64,000 bases of DNA, from assembly GCA_963813525.1 (NCBI GenBank), contig CAWEZI010000005.1, positions 1,240,001-1,304,000 on the forward strand. The letters are read 5' to 3'. How positions within the stretch are numbered: the first letter of the stretch is position 1; each line of letters begins with the position of its first letter. A program made the position numbers and the translations under genes. The DNA is from Bog-756 sp963813525. Its GTDB lineage: Bacteria; Actinomycetota; Acidimicrobiia; Acidimicrobiales; RAAP-2. Below the pieces are notes generated by a model. The model was not told the origin of the DNA. It did no database searches and was given only the letters and a program-made list of their open reading frames with translations. Below, one piece after another: positions 8,427-17,359 of this stretch.

Positions 8427-8784
8427 AGGCGGCCACCTGGGCGTCGAGCTCCTTGAGGTCGAAGTAGTCGCGCCACCGGGTGACCAGGCCGTCGGCGTCC
8501 ACATCCACCACCGTCGACCCGTGGATGGCGATGGGGATGGTCCCCCCCAGCGTCCCCCGTCCGATCCACTCGAAGGCACCCCCGGTGTCGTCGCCGTGGA
8601 CCCACAGGATCTCCTGGCGCCAGTCGGGAAACGACGCCTGGGTCATGGCCTCGATGGCGGCGATGTCGGGAGTGGGGGAGTTGACCGGATCGCTGAACAG
8701 GGCCCCGGGGGCGAAGAAGGAGGGAAAGTCGCCCTCGGGCCCCAGGGCCTTCTCGAGTCGCTGTCCCCACGATGTCCAGTCCAT
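8404..8784 (-). CDS. SnoaL-like / NTF2-like fold protein
   Basis: About 126 aa, a small alpha+beta barrel protein of the nuclear-transport-factor-2 superfamily. Typical elements are visible: an N-terminal helix (WGQRLEKALG), FFAPGALFSDPVN, the tryptophan-containing DWRQEILWVHGDD, FEWIGRGTLGG and the closing segment VVDVDADGLVTRWRDYFDLKEL. Members are either small isomerases or hydrolases, or non-catalytic ligand binders. The ATG at 8784 was selected; a GTG three codons upstream (8793) sits after a GATACG box and is an alternative leaderless start. The open frame extends far upstream through a 15-bp tandem repeat, which is probably not translated as part of this protein. Confidence 0.7.
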   Translation of the reverse strand: MDWTSWGQRLEKALGPEGDFPSFFAPGALFSDPVNSPTPDIAAIEAMTQASFPDWRQEILWVHGDDTGGAFEWIGRGTLGGTIPIAIHGSTVVDVDADGLVTRWRDYFDLKELDAQVAAFTPPATG

Positions 8785-8813
8785 GCCGGCCACACCGTAT
8801 CCGGCCCCCGGGG

Positions 8814-8939
8814 CCGACGTCGGCTCAGACGGCGTCAGTTCAGACAGCGTCAGTTCAGACAGCGTCAGTTCAGCCAGTGTCTGCTCAGCCAGTGTCGGCT
8901 CAGCCACTGTCGGCTCAGCCGGTCTCAGTTCAGACAGTG
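8814..8939. repeat. 15-bp tandem repeat array (about 7-8 units)
   Basis: On the minus strand the unit is CTGAACTGACGCTGT with variants such as CTGAGCCGACACTGG. Seven full units and a partial one lie between the end of the MpaB-like gene and the start of the SnoaL-like gene. The period is a multiple of three, and one minus frame reads as LSELT/LAEPT pentapeptides without stops, so the array could lengthen the SnoaL-like protein if translation started further upstream. The middle units are nearly identical, indicating recent slippage expansion. Confidence 0.85.
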
Positions 8940-9865
8940 GTGGCCAGGTCGGCGTCGACTTCCGGGGCGGGGGCGCTGACCACCCAGCGCAGAGCCGTGC
9001 CCAGCGCCCGGGCCGCCGGACGCACGGCCAGACGATCGCCGGCCGGTACGGCCGGTAGGCGCAGCTGTCGTCGGGCCCACGGGGGCAGCACGCCCTGGGC
9101 GGCCGCCACCAACAGGGCGTAGGTGGTGACCTCGTGGGGCCACCGTCCCACCCCGCGCAGCACGAAGTTGCGGGCGGTGCGTGCCTCCCGGGTGAGGGCC
9201 AGCTCGGGTCGGACCCTGGCGAAGTACTCCTCCAACTCGGACACGCTGCGGGGGACGGCGGTGGCCCCGAGGGCCAGGGCCACCCGGGCCATCTCATCGA
9301 CGTAGAGGTCCTGTTCGGCCGGAGCCAGAGGGCGCGGGCCGTAGATGGTCGAGGAGGTGAGGAAGCAGTGGATTTCGGCGGCGTGGACCCAAGTCAGAAG
9401 GTCGGGATCGTCGGCCGAGTAGGGCCGCCCGTCGGGAGCGGTCCCGCTGACGGCGGTATGCACCCGTCGCACCCGGGCCACCGCCGACTCCGCCTCGGTA
9501 CGCGACCCGAAGGTGGTCGTCCCGAGGAAGGAGGCCGTGCGCTCCAGCCGACCCAGCGGGTCCTGGCGGTAGTTCGAGTACCGGTCCACCCCGGCCATGG
9601 TCAGCGGGTGGAGGGTCTGGAGGAGGAGGGCGGCGATGCCCCCGATGAGCATGGAGGGGAGGTCGCCGTTGACCTGCCGGGTGATCGAACCCGGCGCGAA
9701 GAAAGCCTGGTCGGGATCGACGCAGGCCGGTGGGGGCCGGTCCTCGCCCATTCCCATCGACCGGCGCATCTGGATGAGCACGGCGGTACGCAGGCGTTCG
9801 AGCCCGTCGGCGGTGACCGACCGGCCCACGGCGTGTGCTTCGAGGACCTGCGCCCGGGGATCCAT
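8930..9865 (-). CDS. oxygenase MpaB family protein (DUF2236)
   Basis: A 311-aa protein matching the MpaB/DUF2236 (rubber-oxygenase-like, latex-clearing-protein-related) family. Family landmarks are SITRQVNGDLPSMLIGGIAALLLQTLHPLTMAGV, the variable loop RLERTASFLGTTTFGS, and the histidine-bearing segment LLTWVHAAEIHCFL, where the family's haem or metal ligands lie. Characterised members cleave C=C bonds oxidatively (rubber oxygenase, mycophenolic acid biosynthesis), but most actinobacterial paralogues are uncharacterised. ATG 9865 is the clear start. It is divergent from the rhamnosidase gene. The 3' end abuts the tandem repeat array. Confidence 0.85.
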   Translation of the reverse strand: MDPRAQVLEAHAVGRSVTADGLERLRTAVLIQMRRSMGMGEDRPPPACVDPDQAFFAPGSITRQVNGDLPSMLIGGIAALLLQTLHPLTMAGVDRYSNYRQDPLGRLERTASFLGTTTFGSRTEAESAVARVRRVHTAVSGTAPDGRPYSADDPDLLTWVHAAEIHCFLTSSTIYGPRPLAPAEQDLYVDEMARVALALGATAVPRSVSELEEYFARVRPELALTREARTARNFVLRGVGRWPHEVTTYALLVAAAQGVLPPWARRQLRLPAVPAGDRLAVRPAARALGTALRWVVSAPAPEVDADLATTV

Positions 9866-9974
9866 TAGGCGACGACCCTACCCGTCCGGTAAAGGGGTGC
9901 GGCCGTCGGCCCCCGTCCACGGTCGCCATCCTTGTACGCTCTCCGACACCCGACGAGGGGTGGGAGACAAACGG

Positions 9975-12794
9975 GTGAATCGACGATCATTCCTGGCCGG
10001 CGGGATCCGGGTGACGACCGGTGCGGTGGTGGTCGGGGCGGTGGCCGACGCCGCCGTCGAGACATCCCGGGGGCGCGACCCGGCACCCGGCCCCGGGGCC
10101 GACGCGGGTTCGGCGGCTCCGCCTACGCCGCCCACCGCCCTGACCACCACCGGGGTGGCCAAGCCGGTCGGGGTCGATCCCGAGGACGTGCTCTTCGCCT
10201 GGCGGGGAACCGACCACCGCCGCGGTGCCGTCCAGAGTGGTTACCGGGTGGTGGTCACCGGGCCCTCCCCGAGCCGGGCCACGGTATGGGACTCGGGGCG
10301 GGTGGCTGCCCCCGACCAGGCGTTCGTGCCCTACGCCGGACCGACTCTGGCCGCCGACTCGATGTACCACTGGACGGTGCGGACAGCCGACGGCGCCGGA
10401 CAGTGGAGTGGGCCGAGCCCGGCTGCCACCTTCACCACCGGCCTGCGCACCACCGATTGGCAGGCCCTCTGGCTGCGGCCGGGCCCGGCCAACCCCGGCG
10501 AGGAGGAGTACACCTATCTGCGCACGACCCGCTCGCTGCCGTCAGGAACTGTGTCCTACGCCGTTGCCTACGTGGCCGTGGCCCACAAGTACCAGCTCTG
10601 GATCAACGGCAGGCTGGTCGATACCGGACCCAGCTTCTGCTTTCCCGATCAGCAGTACTACCAGGCCACCGATGTCACCTCGGCCCTGCGGGCCGGTCGG
10701 CGCAACGCCATCGGACTCCTCCACCGCTGGTACGGGCCCGGTCAGGGCCGCCCGACCTCGGCGCCCGGCCTACTGGCCCAGGTGGTGGTGCATTACACCG
10801 ACGGACGGGTGGTGACCATCAAGTCGACCGGTGACTGGCGTACCCGTCGGGCCGAGTGGCTACCGGCACCCCAACGCAACAACGACGGCGGGGACTTCGT
10901 GGAGTGGATCGACGGCCGGCGGGCCCCGCAGGGTTGGTCGGAAGCCGGCTTCGACGACCAGGACTGGACGCCGGCCGTGGTCTTGGGCCCGGTGGGCACG
11001 CTGCCCTTCGTCGACCTCTACGCCCAGCGCACCCGGATCAGCGAGCACGGAGTGGCCCCCACCTCGGTCCGGACCCTGGCCACCGGCTCGGTGGTGGTCG
11101 ACTTCGGCAAGGTCTACGCCGGCCGGCCCTTCGTCTCCTTCGCCCACGGGTCCGACGGCCACGTGGTGCCCATGCACGTCGGCTACACCCTCGACCCGGA
11201 CGGGGCGGTCTCCACCATCCACAACACCCAGGGGACCGACCTCTCCTTCCAGTACACACAGCGGGCCGGCGCCCAGAACTTCCACCCCTTCTGTTACCTC
11301 GGCTTCCGCTATCTGCAGATCGACGATCCGGGCGAAGCCATCGGCCACGGTCAGGTCACCCTCATGGCCCGGCACGCCACCATGCCGGCGGTGGCCGACG
11401 CCACCTTCACCTCGTCCGATCCCGTGCTCGACCGAGTGTGGGCCCTCTGCGCCCACTCCGGTCTCTACACCTCCCATGAGCAGTTCGTGGACACCCCCAC
11501 CCGGGAGAAGGGGCAGTTCATGTGGGACGCCACCAACGAGTCCCAGACCGTCATGCGCAATTTCGGCGAGCAGAACCTGAGTTGGCAGGGACTGCGGGAC
11601 ATGGCCCGGGCCCAGGCCCGCTACTGGCCCACCACCGGGCAGATGAACGAGGTCTACCCCAACGACGACGGCCCCCAGGACTACCCGACCTTCACCGCCA
11701 TCTACCCCGAGTGGGTGTGGCGCTACTACCTCTCGACCGGGGACAAGGCCACCCTGTCCGGTCTGCTGCCCACCCTCCTCCGGCTGACCGACTACCTGGC
11801 CGGCGCCATCGATCCGACCACCGGGCTGGTGTCGGGGCTGACCATCTCGACCAACGGTGACAACCAGTACGGCTACGACTACGGCACCGAGGCCGACACC
11901 TTCTTGAACATCCTGTCGGTAAACGCCTTCCGCAGGGTGGCGGCCGTCGCCGAGCTGGTGGGCGACAGCTCTGCCGCCGCCACCCAGACCCAACGGATGT
12001 CATCGGTCACCGCCGCCGTCAACGCCCACATGCTGAACGCCGACGGGCACTACGTCGACGGTCTGGAGCCGGACGGGTCACAGAGCGGCCACGCCTCCCA
12101 GCTGGCCAACCTGGGCGCCCTGGCCTACGGGGTGGTGCCGGCCGCCGCCGCCCCCGGGGTGGCCCGCTACGTGGCCTCGCTCGACATCTCGGTGGAGCCC
12201 GATCACGGCATGGAGCTGCTGCGGGCCCTCCACAACGGCGGGCGGGACGTCGACGTGGTCCGCATCCTCACCGACGCATCCTTTCCCGGGTGGGCCGCCA
12301 TCTTGAAGGCGGGCGGCACCTTCACCTGGGAGACCTGGACACCGAGTGACCTGGTGGGCGACAGCATGTCCCACGGGTGGGGCTCCTCCGCCCTGGTGGC
12401 CACCCAGGAGATCCTGCTCGGCGCCGTCCCCGGTCCGCCCCCCGCCGACGGCCCTCCCACCCAGGTGACCATCACCCCCCCGTCGGCCGGCCTCACCCAC
12501 GCCGCCGGGACGTTCCCCTCACCGGCCGGCACCTACTTGGTGGCCTGGCGGACCAACGGGCGCGGCTGGAACCTGTCGGTGACGGTCCCACCCAACGCCA
12601 CCGCCCGGTGCACCTTCCCCGGGATCGGCCTCGGGGGTTTGACCGAGGGAGGACAGCCGGTCGCCCACGCTCCCGGGGTCACGGTGGTGGGAGCCGGGTC
12701 GTCGAGCGCTTCTATCCCGTCGGGTGCTGTCGGGCCGTCGGGTGTGACGGTGGCCGTGGGGACGGGAACCTACGACTTCGTCGCCCTGCGCTGA
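9975..12794 (+). CDS. Tat-exported alpha-L-rhamnosidase (GH78)
   Basis: About 939 aa. GTG 9975 is preceded by GGGAG, and the protein starts with a twin-arginine signal (NRRSFLAGG). Domains follow the GH78 order: an N-terminal Fn3-like rhamnosidase domain (PVGVDPEDVLFAWRGTD), a carbohydrate-binding sandwich (TYLRTTRSLPSGTVSYAVAY), a beta-sandwich, then the (alpha/alpha)6 catalytic barrel with the acid-base region DTPTREKGQFMWDATNES and GQMNEVYPNDDG. A C-terminal sandwich ends the protein. It should remove terminal L-rhamnose from polysaccharides or glycosides outside the cell, as a folded Tat substrate. It stands alone on its strand; the following NHL gene is convergent. Confidence 0.88.
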   Translation: MNRRSFLAGGIRVTTGAVVVGAVADAAVETSRGRDPAPGPGADAGSAAPPTPPTALTTTGVAKPVGVDPEDVLFAWRGTDHRRGAVQSGYRVVVTGPSPSRATVWDSGRVAAPDQAFVPYAGPTLAADSMYHWTVRTADGAGQWSGPSPAATFTTGLRTTDWQALWLRPGPANPGEEEYTYLRTTRSLPSGTVSYAVAYVAVAHKYQLWINGRLVDTGPSFCFPDQQYYQATDVTSALRAGRRNAIGLLHRWYGPGQGRPTSAPGLLAQVVVHYTDGRVVTIKSTGDWRTRRAEWLPAPQRNNDGGDFVEWIDGRRAPQGWSEAGFDDQDWTPAVVLGPVGTLPFVDLYAQRTRISEHGVAPTSVRTLATGSVVVDFGKVYAGRPFVSFAHGSDGHVVPMHVGYTLDPDGAVSTIHNTQGTDLSFQYTQRAGAQNFHPFCYLGFRYLQIDDPGEAIGHGQVTLMARHATMPAVADATFTSSDPVLDRVWALCAHSGLYTSHEQFVDTPTREKGQFMWDATNESQTVMRNFGEQNLSWQGLRDMARAQARYWPTTGQMNEVYPNDDGPQDYPTFTAIYPEWVWRYYLSTGDKATLSGLLPTLLRLTDYLAGAIDPTTGLVSGLTISTNGDNQYGYDYGTEADTFLNILSVNAFRRVAAVAELVGDSSAAATQTQRMSSVTAAVNAHMLNADGHYVDGLEPDGSQSGHASQLANLGALAYGVVPAAAAPGVARYVASLDISVEPDHGMELLRALHNGGRDVDVVRILTDASFPGWAAILKAGGTFTWETWTPSDLVGDSMSHGWGSSALVATQEILLGAVPGPPPADGPPTQVTITPPSAGLTHAAGTFPSPAGTYLVAWRTNGRGWNLSVTVPPNATARCTFPGIGLGGLTEGGQPVAHAPGVTVVGAGSSSASIPSGAVGPSGVTVAVGTGTYDFVALR

Positions 12795-12805
12795 GGCTCC
12801 CCGGC

Positions 12806-14140
12806 TCAGGTGGCTGCCGGCAGCTCCCGCACCACGTCGGCCACGCTGTCGCTGTAGACCAGCCGCCCTGCCGGTGACACGGCCACCCCGGTCGGATCGT
12901 CGAGCCGGGTCTGGACCCAGCTCGTCTGGTCGCGCAGCGGGCCCACCCCGAAGGCACCGGCGGCGGTGTACATGGCGTCGGGGATGGTGGGCTTGCCCCG
13001 GAAGACGGCGGTGCCGGCAGCCACCATGCGGATGACCTGCATGTCGCCGTCGGCGATGTAGAGGTCGCCCCGGGCGTCGAAGGCCAGCCCGCTCGGGAAG
13101 TTGATCTCGGCCGTTTCGCCCACGGCCGGGAGCCCGTCGATGAGATAGGGGCCGTAGGATCCTTCGCCGGCCACGGTGCCCACGTCGTCGGCACCCAGGC
13201 TCACCCCGAAGAAGGTGCCGGCGTGGGTGGTCAGCACCCGGATGGTCCGGTTGCCCTGGTCGGCGATGAACAGGTCACCGCTGTTGTCGACGGCCAGCGC
13301 CCCCGGGTCCCACAGCTCGGCCTGGCCGGCCGGGCCACCGTCACCGCTGGATCCGGTGAGTCCGTTACCGGCCACCGTATAGATGTGCCCCTCCTGCATG
13401 GCCACACCGAAGTGGGTGCCGTCGGAGGCCGCCACCATGCGGAGCCGGCCGTTGGCGGTGTCGCCGATGAACACGTCGCCGGCGCTGTCTGTGGCCACAC
13501 CGGTCGGGTCGTCGACCGTGCTGAGGGCGGCCGGGCCCCCGTCACCGCCGAACCCGGGGGTGCCGGTGCCGGCCACGTCCACCAGCCGGCCGGCGGTGGT
13601 GGCCTGGCCGAAGGCGGTGCCGCTCCGGGCCGGCAGTCCCTCGACCCGGTTGGCCGGCCCGTAGGCGATGAACAGGTCGCCGGCTGTGTCGACGGCCACC
13701 GCGGTGGGCGACGGGTGGGCGCTCGAGCACGTCCCGCCGGCCAGGGTGACCGGAGTGCCGGCGGTGAGGGCCCGTCCGTAGGAGTGCCCGTCGTGGGCCG
13801 GTAGCTCGACCACCCGGCAGCCGCCGGCGTCGGCGATGAACAGGTCACCGGCGGCGTCCTCGGCGATGCCGGCCGGGGCCTCGAGGGAGAGGCGCGGGCC
13901 GGGGGCGCCGGTACCGGCCAGGGTCTGGGCCCCGGGAGCCTGGGCCACAGGTGTGGCCGCCGCTGCCGACGAAGCCACCGCGGCAAGGTGCAGACCGAGT
14001 ACGACGGCACCCACCACCGCCACCGCGGCCACCGCGCCCGCCACCGGTCGTCGAGACCGTCGGCCTTTCGGGGGGAGTCCGGTTTCGATGTGGCGGCCGG
14101 CCCCCGCCGCCGTGTCGTTCACCCCGGACACAGCGGTCAC
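12806..14140 (-). CDS. secreted or membrane-anchored NHL-repeat beta-propeller
   Basis: About 444 aa. An N-terminal basic stretch (KGRRSRR) and hydrophobic helix (PVAGAVAAVAVVGAVVLGLHLAAVA) form a signal or anchor. The rest is NHL repeats: LEAPAGIAEDAAGDLFIADAGGCRVVEL, VDDPTGVATDSAGDVFIGDTANGRLRMV, LWDPGALAVDNSGDLFIADQGNRTIRVL and others, enough for a six- to seven-bladed propeller. No catalytic signature is seen; NHL propellers usually bind ligands or proteins at the cell surface. GTG 14140 is preceded closely by ATTAGG, compatible with a leaderless start. It is convergent with the rhamnosidase, 11 bp apart, and divergent from the acetyltransferase. Confidence 0.75.
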   Translation of the reverse strand: MTAVSGVNDTAAGAGRHIETGLPPKGRRSRRPVAGAVAAVAVVGAVVLGLHLAAVASSAAAATPVAQAPGAQTLAGTGAPGPRLSLEAPAGIAEDAAGDLFIADAGGCRVVELPAHDGHSYGRALTAGTPVTLAGGTCSSAHPSPTAVAVDTAGDLFIAYGPANRVEGLPARSGTAFGQATTAGRLVDVAGTGTPGFGGDGGPAALSTVDDPTGVATDSAGDVFIGDTANGRLRMVAASDGTHFGVAMQEGHIYTVAGNGLTGSSGDGGPAGQAELWDPGALAVDNSGDLFIADQGNRTIRVLTTHAGTFFGVSLGADDVGTVAGEGSYGPYLIDGLPAVGETAEINFPSGLAFDARGDLYIADGDMQVIRMVAAGTAVFRGKPTIPDAMYTAAGAFGVGPLRDQTSWVQTRLDDPTGVAVSPAGRLVYSDSVADVVRELPAAT

Positions 14141-14215
14141 CCTAATCGGGTGCGGGCCGGCCGGCCCATGTAATCCGGTGTGGGCCCGCGGCCCGACGCG
14201 GCTACCGTGCCCGGC

Positions 14216-14725
14216 GTGGAGGTGATCGACCTTCCCGACTTCGGGCCCGACGACTACGCCGCCGTGGTGGACGGTGAGACCGATCCGTTCCAGACGGACC
14301 ATCTCGCCATCGAGTGGGAACGGAAGACCGGCCACGTGGGCGTGCGTCAAGACGGCACCCTCATCGGTTGCGCCGGCTGGGTCCCGACCCAGGTCGAGGT
14401 GGCCGGACGGACCATCGATGGCGTAGGCCTCGGGGGAGTGATCGTGCACCGGCGGTACCGGGGGACCGGTGTCGGAGGACCTCTGGTGGTGGGGGCCATG
14501 GCCCGGATGGGTGCAGTGGGGCGACCCCTTGGCCTGCTGTTCTGCCTCCCTCAGCGGGTGCGTTTCTACGAGAGCCTCGATTGGCAGGTGGTCGACCACC
14601 CGGTCACCGTCGACCAGCGGGCGGGACCGCCGGTTTCCATGCCTCTGGTCACCTGCTGGACGGCGTTGGCCCCGGCGGCGTCGGCACCGGACGCGGACCT
14701 CCGTATCCGCGGGCTTCCCTTCTAA
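14216..14725 (+). CDS. GNAT-family N-acetyltransferase
   Basis: About 169 aa with a single GNAT domain. The central acetyl-CoA pyrophosphate loop is VIVHRRYRGTGVGGPLV (RxxGxG), followed by LGLLFCLPQRVRFYESLDWQVV, the usual alpha4-beta6 region with the conserved tyrosine. GTG 14216 was chosen because the GNAT beta1 strand (VEVIDLPDF) starts there and a TACCGT box lies about 9 bp upstream, consistent with a leaderless mRNA; the frame is also open to 14180. The FAD-linked dehydrogenase starts 6 bp after the stop. Substrate unknown. Confidence 0.75.
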   Translation: MEVIDLPDFGPDDYAAVVDGETDPFQTDHLAIEWERKTGHVGVRQDGTLIGCAGWVPTQVEVAGRTIDGVGLGGVIVHRRYRGTGVGGPLVVGAMARMGAVGRPLGLLFCLPQRVRFYESLDWQVVDHPVTVDQRAGPPVSMPLVTCWTALAPAASAPDADLRIRGLPF

Positions 14726-14730
14726 TCGAC

Positions 14731-16110
14731 GTGAGCTCTTCGAGCGCCCTCATCGACCAGCTGTCGGAGGTGGTCGGCCCCCACGTGATCGTGGATCCCG
14801 ACCGGCTGGCTTCCTACACCACCGACTGGACCGGTCGTTTCGTCGGGCGCACGGCGGCGGTGGTCCGCCCCAGGTCGACCGAAGAGGTGGCCGGCGTGAT
14901 CCATGTCTGTCGCCGTCGGGGTGCCGCCCTCGTACCCCAGGGTGGGAACACCGGCCTGGTCGGCGGAGGTGTCCCGTTGCACGACGAGATCGTGCTCAGC
15001 CTCGACCGCCTCCGCCACCTGGAGCCGGTCGACCCGGTGGCCGGTCAGGTGACGGCGGAGGCGGGCGTGGTCATCACCGCTGTGCAGGAGGCCGGACGGG
15101 AGGCCGGGTGGACCTACGGGGTCGACCTGGCCAGTCGGGGCTCGGCCACCGTGGGGGGCACCGTGGCCACCAACGCCGGCGGGACCCGGTTCCTTCGCTA
15201 CGGGGACACCCGGGCTCAGGTCATCGGGGTGGAGGCGGTGCTCGGTACCGGGTCCGTCGTGTCCCACCTCGGCGGCCTGGTCAAGGACAACACCGGGTAC
15301 GACCTGCCCGGGCTGCTCTGCGGCAGCGAGGGAACCCTGGCCGTGGTGACCAAGGCCCGACTGCGGTTGGTCCCGGCCCTGTCGGCCCGAACCGTGGCCC
15401 TGCTCGCCTTCCCGACCGCGTCGGAGGCGGTGGACGCCTCGGTCGTCCTCCGTCAGTCCCTCGCCTCCCTGGAGGCCTGCGAGTTGTTCCTGCAATCGGG
15501 GCTGGCCCTGGTGGCCGCGGTGACCGGCCTGGTCTCCCCGTTCGCCCAACCACACCCGGTCTATCTGCTGGTCGAGGTGGCCGACCGCACCGATCCGACG
15601 GCGGACCTGGCCGAGGTGACTGCGTCGTTGCGCCATGTGCAAGATGCGGTGGTGGCCACCGACCCCAGGCCACGGGCCGAGCTGTGGCGCTACCGCGAAG
15701 CCCATACCGAAGCCATCAACACCCTGGGTCCGCCCCACAAGATGGATGTGACCCTTCCGCTGGGATCGTTGGCCGCCTTTGTCGACCAGGTGCCCGAGCG
15801 GATCCGGTCGATCGATCCGGACGCCGCTGTTTGGTTGTTCGGGCATGTGGGCGACGGCAACGTCCATGTCAACGTGACCGGTCTCGCTCCCGATGACGAC
15901 CGGGTCGACGACGGCGTGTTGCGGATGGTGGCCGAGTTCGGCGGCAGCATCAGCGCCGAGCACGGCATCGGCACGGCCAAACGACGGTGGCTCTCCCTGT
16001 CGCGGACCCGACAGGAGATCGACACCTTCCGGGCGGTCAAGGGGGCCCTCGACCCCGACGGGATCCTCAACCCCCACGTGCTGCTGCCCGACGCCGGGGA
16101 AGACCGATGA
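14731..16110 (+). CDS. FAD-linked D-2-hydroxyacid dehydrogenase (GlcD / D-lactate dehydrogenase type)
   Basis: About 459 aa of the VAO/PCMH flavoprotein family. The FAD-binding half contains the PP-loop VPQGGNTGLVGGG, then TVGGTVATNAGG and NTGYDLPGLLCGSEGTL. The C-terminal GlcD-type substrate domain has HKMDVTLPLG, the metal/substrate motif GHVGDGNVHVN and EHGIGTAKRRWL. Enzymes with this layout oxidise D-lactate, glycolate or D-2-hydroxyglutarate and pass electrons to a membrane acceptor or flavoprotein. GTG 14731 lies 5 bp after the acetyltransferase stop, so the two are likely co-transcribed. The next gene on this strand is a hydroxyacid-dehydrogenase relative, hinting at a shared hydroxyacid role (inference). 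Confidence 0.88.
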   Translation: MSSSSALIDQLSEVVGPHVIVDPDRLASYTTDWTGRFVGRTAAVVRPRSTEEVAGVIHVCRRRGAALVPQGGNTGLVGGGVPLHDEIVLSLDRLRHLEPVDPVAGQVTAEAGVVITAVQEAGREAGWTYGVDLASRGSATVGGTVATNAGGTRFLRYGDTRAQVIGVEAVLGTGSVVSHLGGLVKDNTGYDLPGLLCGSEGTLAVVTKARLRLVPALSARTVALLAFPTASEAVDASVVLRQSLASLEACELFLQSGLALVAAVTGLVSPFAQPHPVYLLVEVADRTDPTADLAEVTASLRHVQDAVVATDPRPRAELWRYREAHTEAINTLGPPHKMDVTLPLGSLAAFVDQVPERIRSIDPDAAVWLFGHVGDGNVHVNVTGLAPDDDRVDDGVLRMVAEFGGSISAEHGIGTAKRRWLSLSRTRQEIDTFRAVKGALDPDGILNPHVLLPDAGEDR

Positions 16111-16180
16111 GTGGACAAGAGAGTCTGGCGACAGCTGGCAGTAGCGTCGCCGGCACGCGTCACGGGAAGTGGTGATGACT

Positions 16181-17026
16181 ATGAAGGTTGCCGTGCTGGG
16201 AATGGGCCGGATGGGAGAGGCGCTGGCCGGGCGCCTGGTCGATGCCGGACACGACCTGGCCATCTGGAACCGCACGCCGGGCAAGGTTCCCGATCTTGTG
16301 GCCCGGGGAGCCGAGGAGGCCCCATCGGTGGCCGCCGCCGTCGGTCCGGCCCAGGTGGTTCTGTCCAGCCTGACCGACGACGAGGTGGTGCGCCAGGTGG
16401 CGTGTGGGGAGGGCGGTGTGCTCGCCTCCCTCGGCGAGGGATGCCTCTACGTGGACACCTCGACGGTGTCGCCCGCCCTCACCACCGAACTGGATGCTGC
16501 CTTCCCCCGTTTCGTGGCCATGCCCGTTCTGGGCAGCCCGGCCATGGTGGCGGCCGGCCACGCCGCCTATCTGGTGGGAGGGGAGGAGGGGTTCGCCCCC
16601 GAACTGGCGGCCCTGTTGCCGGCGCTGTCCGAGCGGGTCCTGCACTACGAGGTGCCGGCTTTGGCCTCGGCGGCCAAGCTGGCGGTCAACCTCCTTCTGT
16701 TGGACGGGGTGGTGGCCCTGGCCGAGTCATTCGCCGTGGGTCGGGCGGGCGGGCTCTCCGAGCAGCAACTGCGGGACCTCCTGGGCGAGAGCCCGATGGT
16801 GCCCCCTGCCCTCACCAACCGCTTCGAGGGCGTGCTCACCGGTCATCAGGACCCGTGGTGGTCCCCGGGGTTGGGGGCCAAGGACGCGGGGATGGCCATC
16901 GACCTGGCCGCCACCCACGGGATCTCGTTGCCGGCCACCACGGCGGTGCGCCGCCTCTACGACCAGGCGGCCGCCGACCCGGCCAACCACGACATCGCCG
17001 ACGTCACCCGGCTCTACCCGCGCTGA
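16181..17026 (+). CDS. 3-hydroxyisobutyrate dehydrogenase / beta-hydroxyacid dehydrogenase family
   Basis: About 281 aa. The N-terminal Rossmann domain begins KVAVLGMGRMGEALAGRLVDAGHDLAIWNRT, the glycine motif plus the Arg expected for NADP preference. Substrate-domain signatures are FVAMPVLGSPAMVAAGHA, the lysine helix SAAKLAVNLLLLDGVVALAE and LGAKDAGMAIDLA. The family reduces or oxidises 3-hydroxyacids, tartronate semialdehyde or imines. Four in-frame starts lie within 12 bp (GTG 16169 and 16172, ATG 16175 and 16181). ATG 16181 is preferred because GGGAAG is 11 bp upstream and homology begins at MKVAV. Confidence 0.85.
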   Translation: MKVAVLGMGRMGEALAGRLVDAGHDLAIWNRTPGKVPDLVARGAEEAPSVAAAVGPAQVVLSSLTDDEVVRQVACGEGGVLASLGEGCLYVDTSTVSPALTTELDAAFPRFVAMPVLGSPAMVAAGHAAYLVGGEEGFAPELAALLPALSERVLHYEVPALASAAKLAVNLLLLDGVVALAESFAVGRAGGLSEQQLRDLLGESPMVPPALTNRFEGVLTGHQDPWWSPGLGAKDAGMAIDLAATHGISLPATTAVRRLYDQAAADPANHDIADVTRLYPR

Positions 17027-17222
17027 GCGTCACCGGGAGCGCATGGGTCCTCCCTCGACAATCGGGCAGATGCACGCAGCACAGGACGCACGCACAGGCA
17101 CCGGTGGCCTACGGCGGCGAGAGTCGGACACCCGTCTCCGAGGCGATACCTAACCAATACTCGGGCTGATCCCAGCGCGGTCCCAGCGTGTCCTCAGGTG
17201 GGGCCCTTACCGTGAGTACGGT

Positions 17223-17265
17223 CAGATCCGTCGAGCTGGGAATCCGCCGCCCAGCTCCGGATTTG
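17223..17265 (+). repeat. GAG/CCGCC hairpin element, copy 2
   Basis: Plus-strand hairpin between convergent genes. The outer stem pairs CAGATCCG with CGGATTTG, where two pairs differ from copy 1 by compensatory changes. Bulge TC follows, then the inner stem GAGCTGGG/CCCAGCTC and the apical loop AATCCGCCG. Ten bases after the outer stem opens, the sequence runs into CCCTTTTTT (17268 onward), so this copy may also work as an intrinsic terminator for the dehydrogenase gene ending at 17026. No gene is visible in 17027-17359. Confidence 0.6.
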
Positions 17266-17359
17266 ACCCTTTTTTCTCGTCGGTCGATGCCGTTCCCGCT
17301 CGGGTCATGTACCGATCCGCCCCGGCGGTCCGACGGCGGTGGCCTGCCCGCCGCCATGC

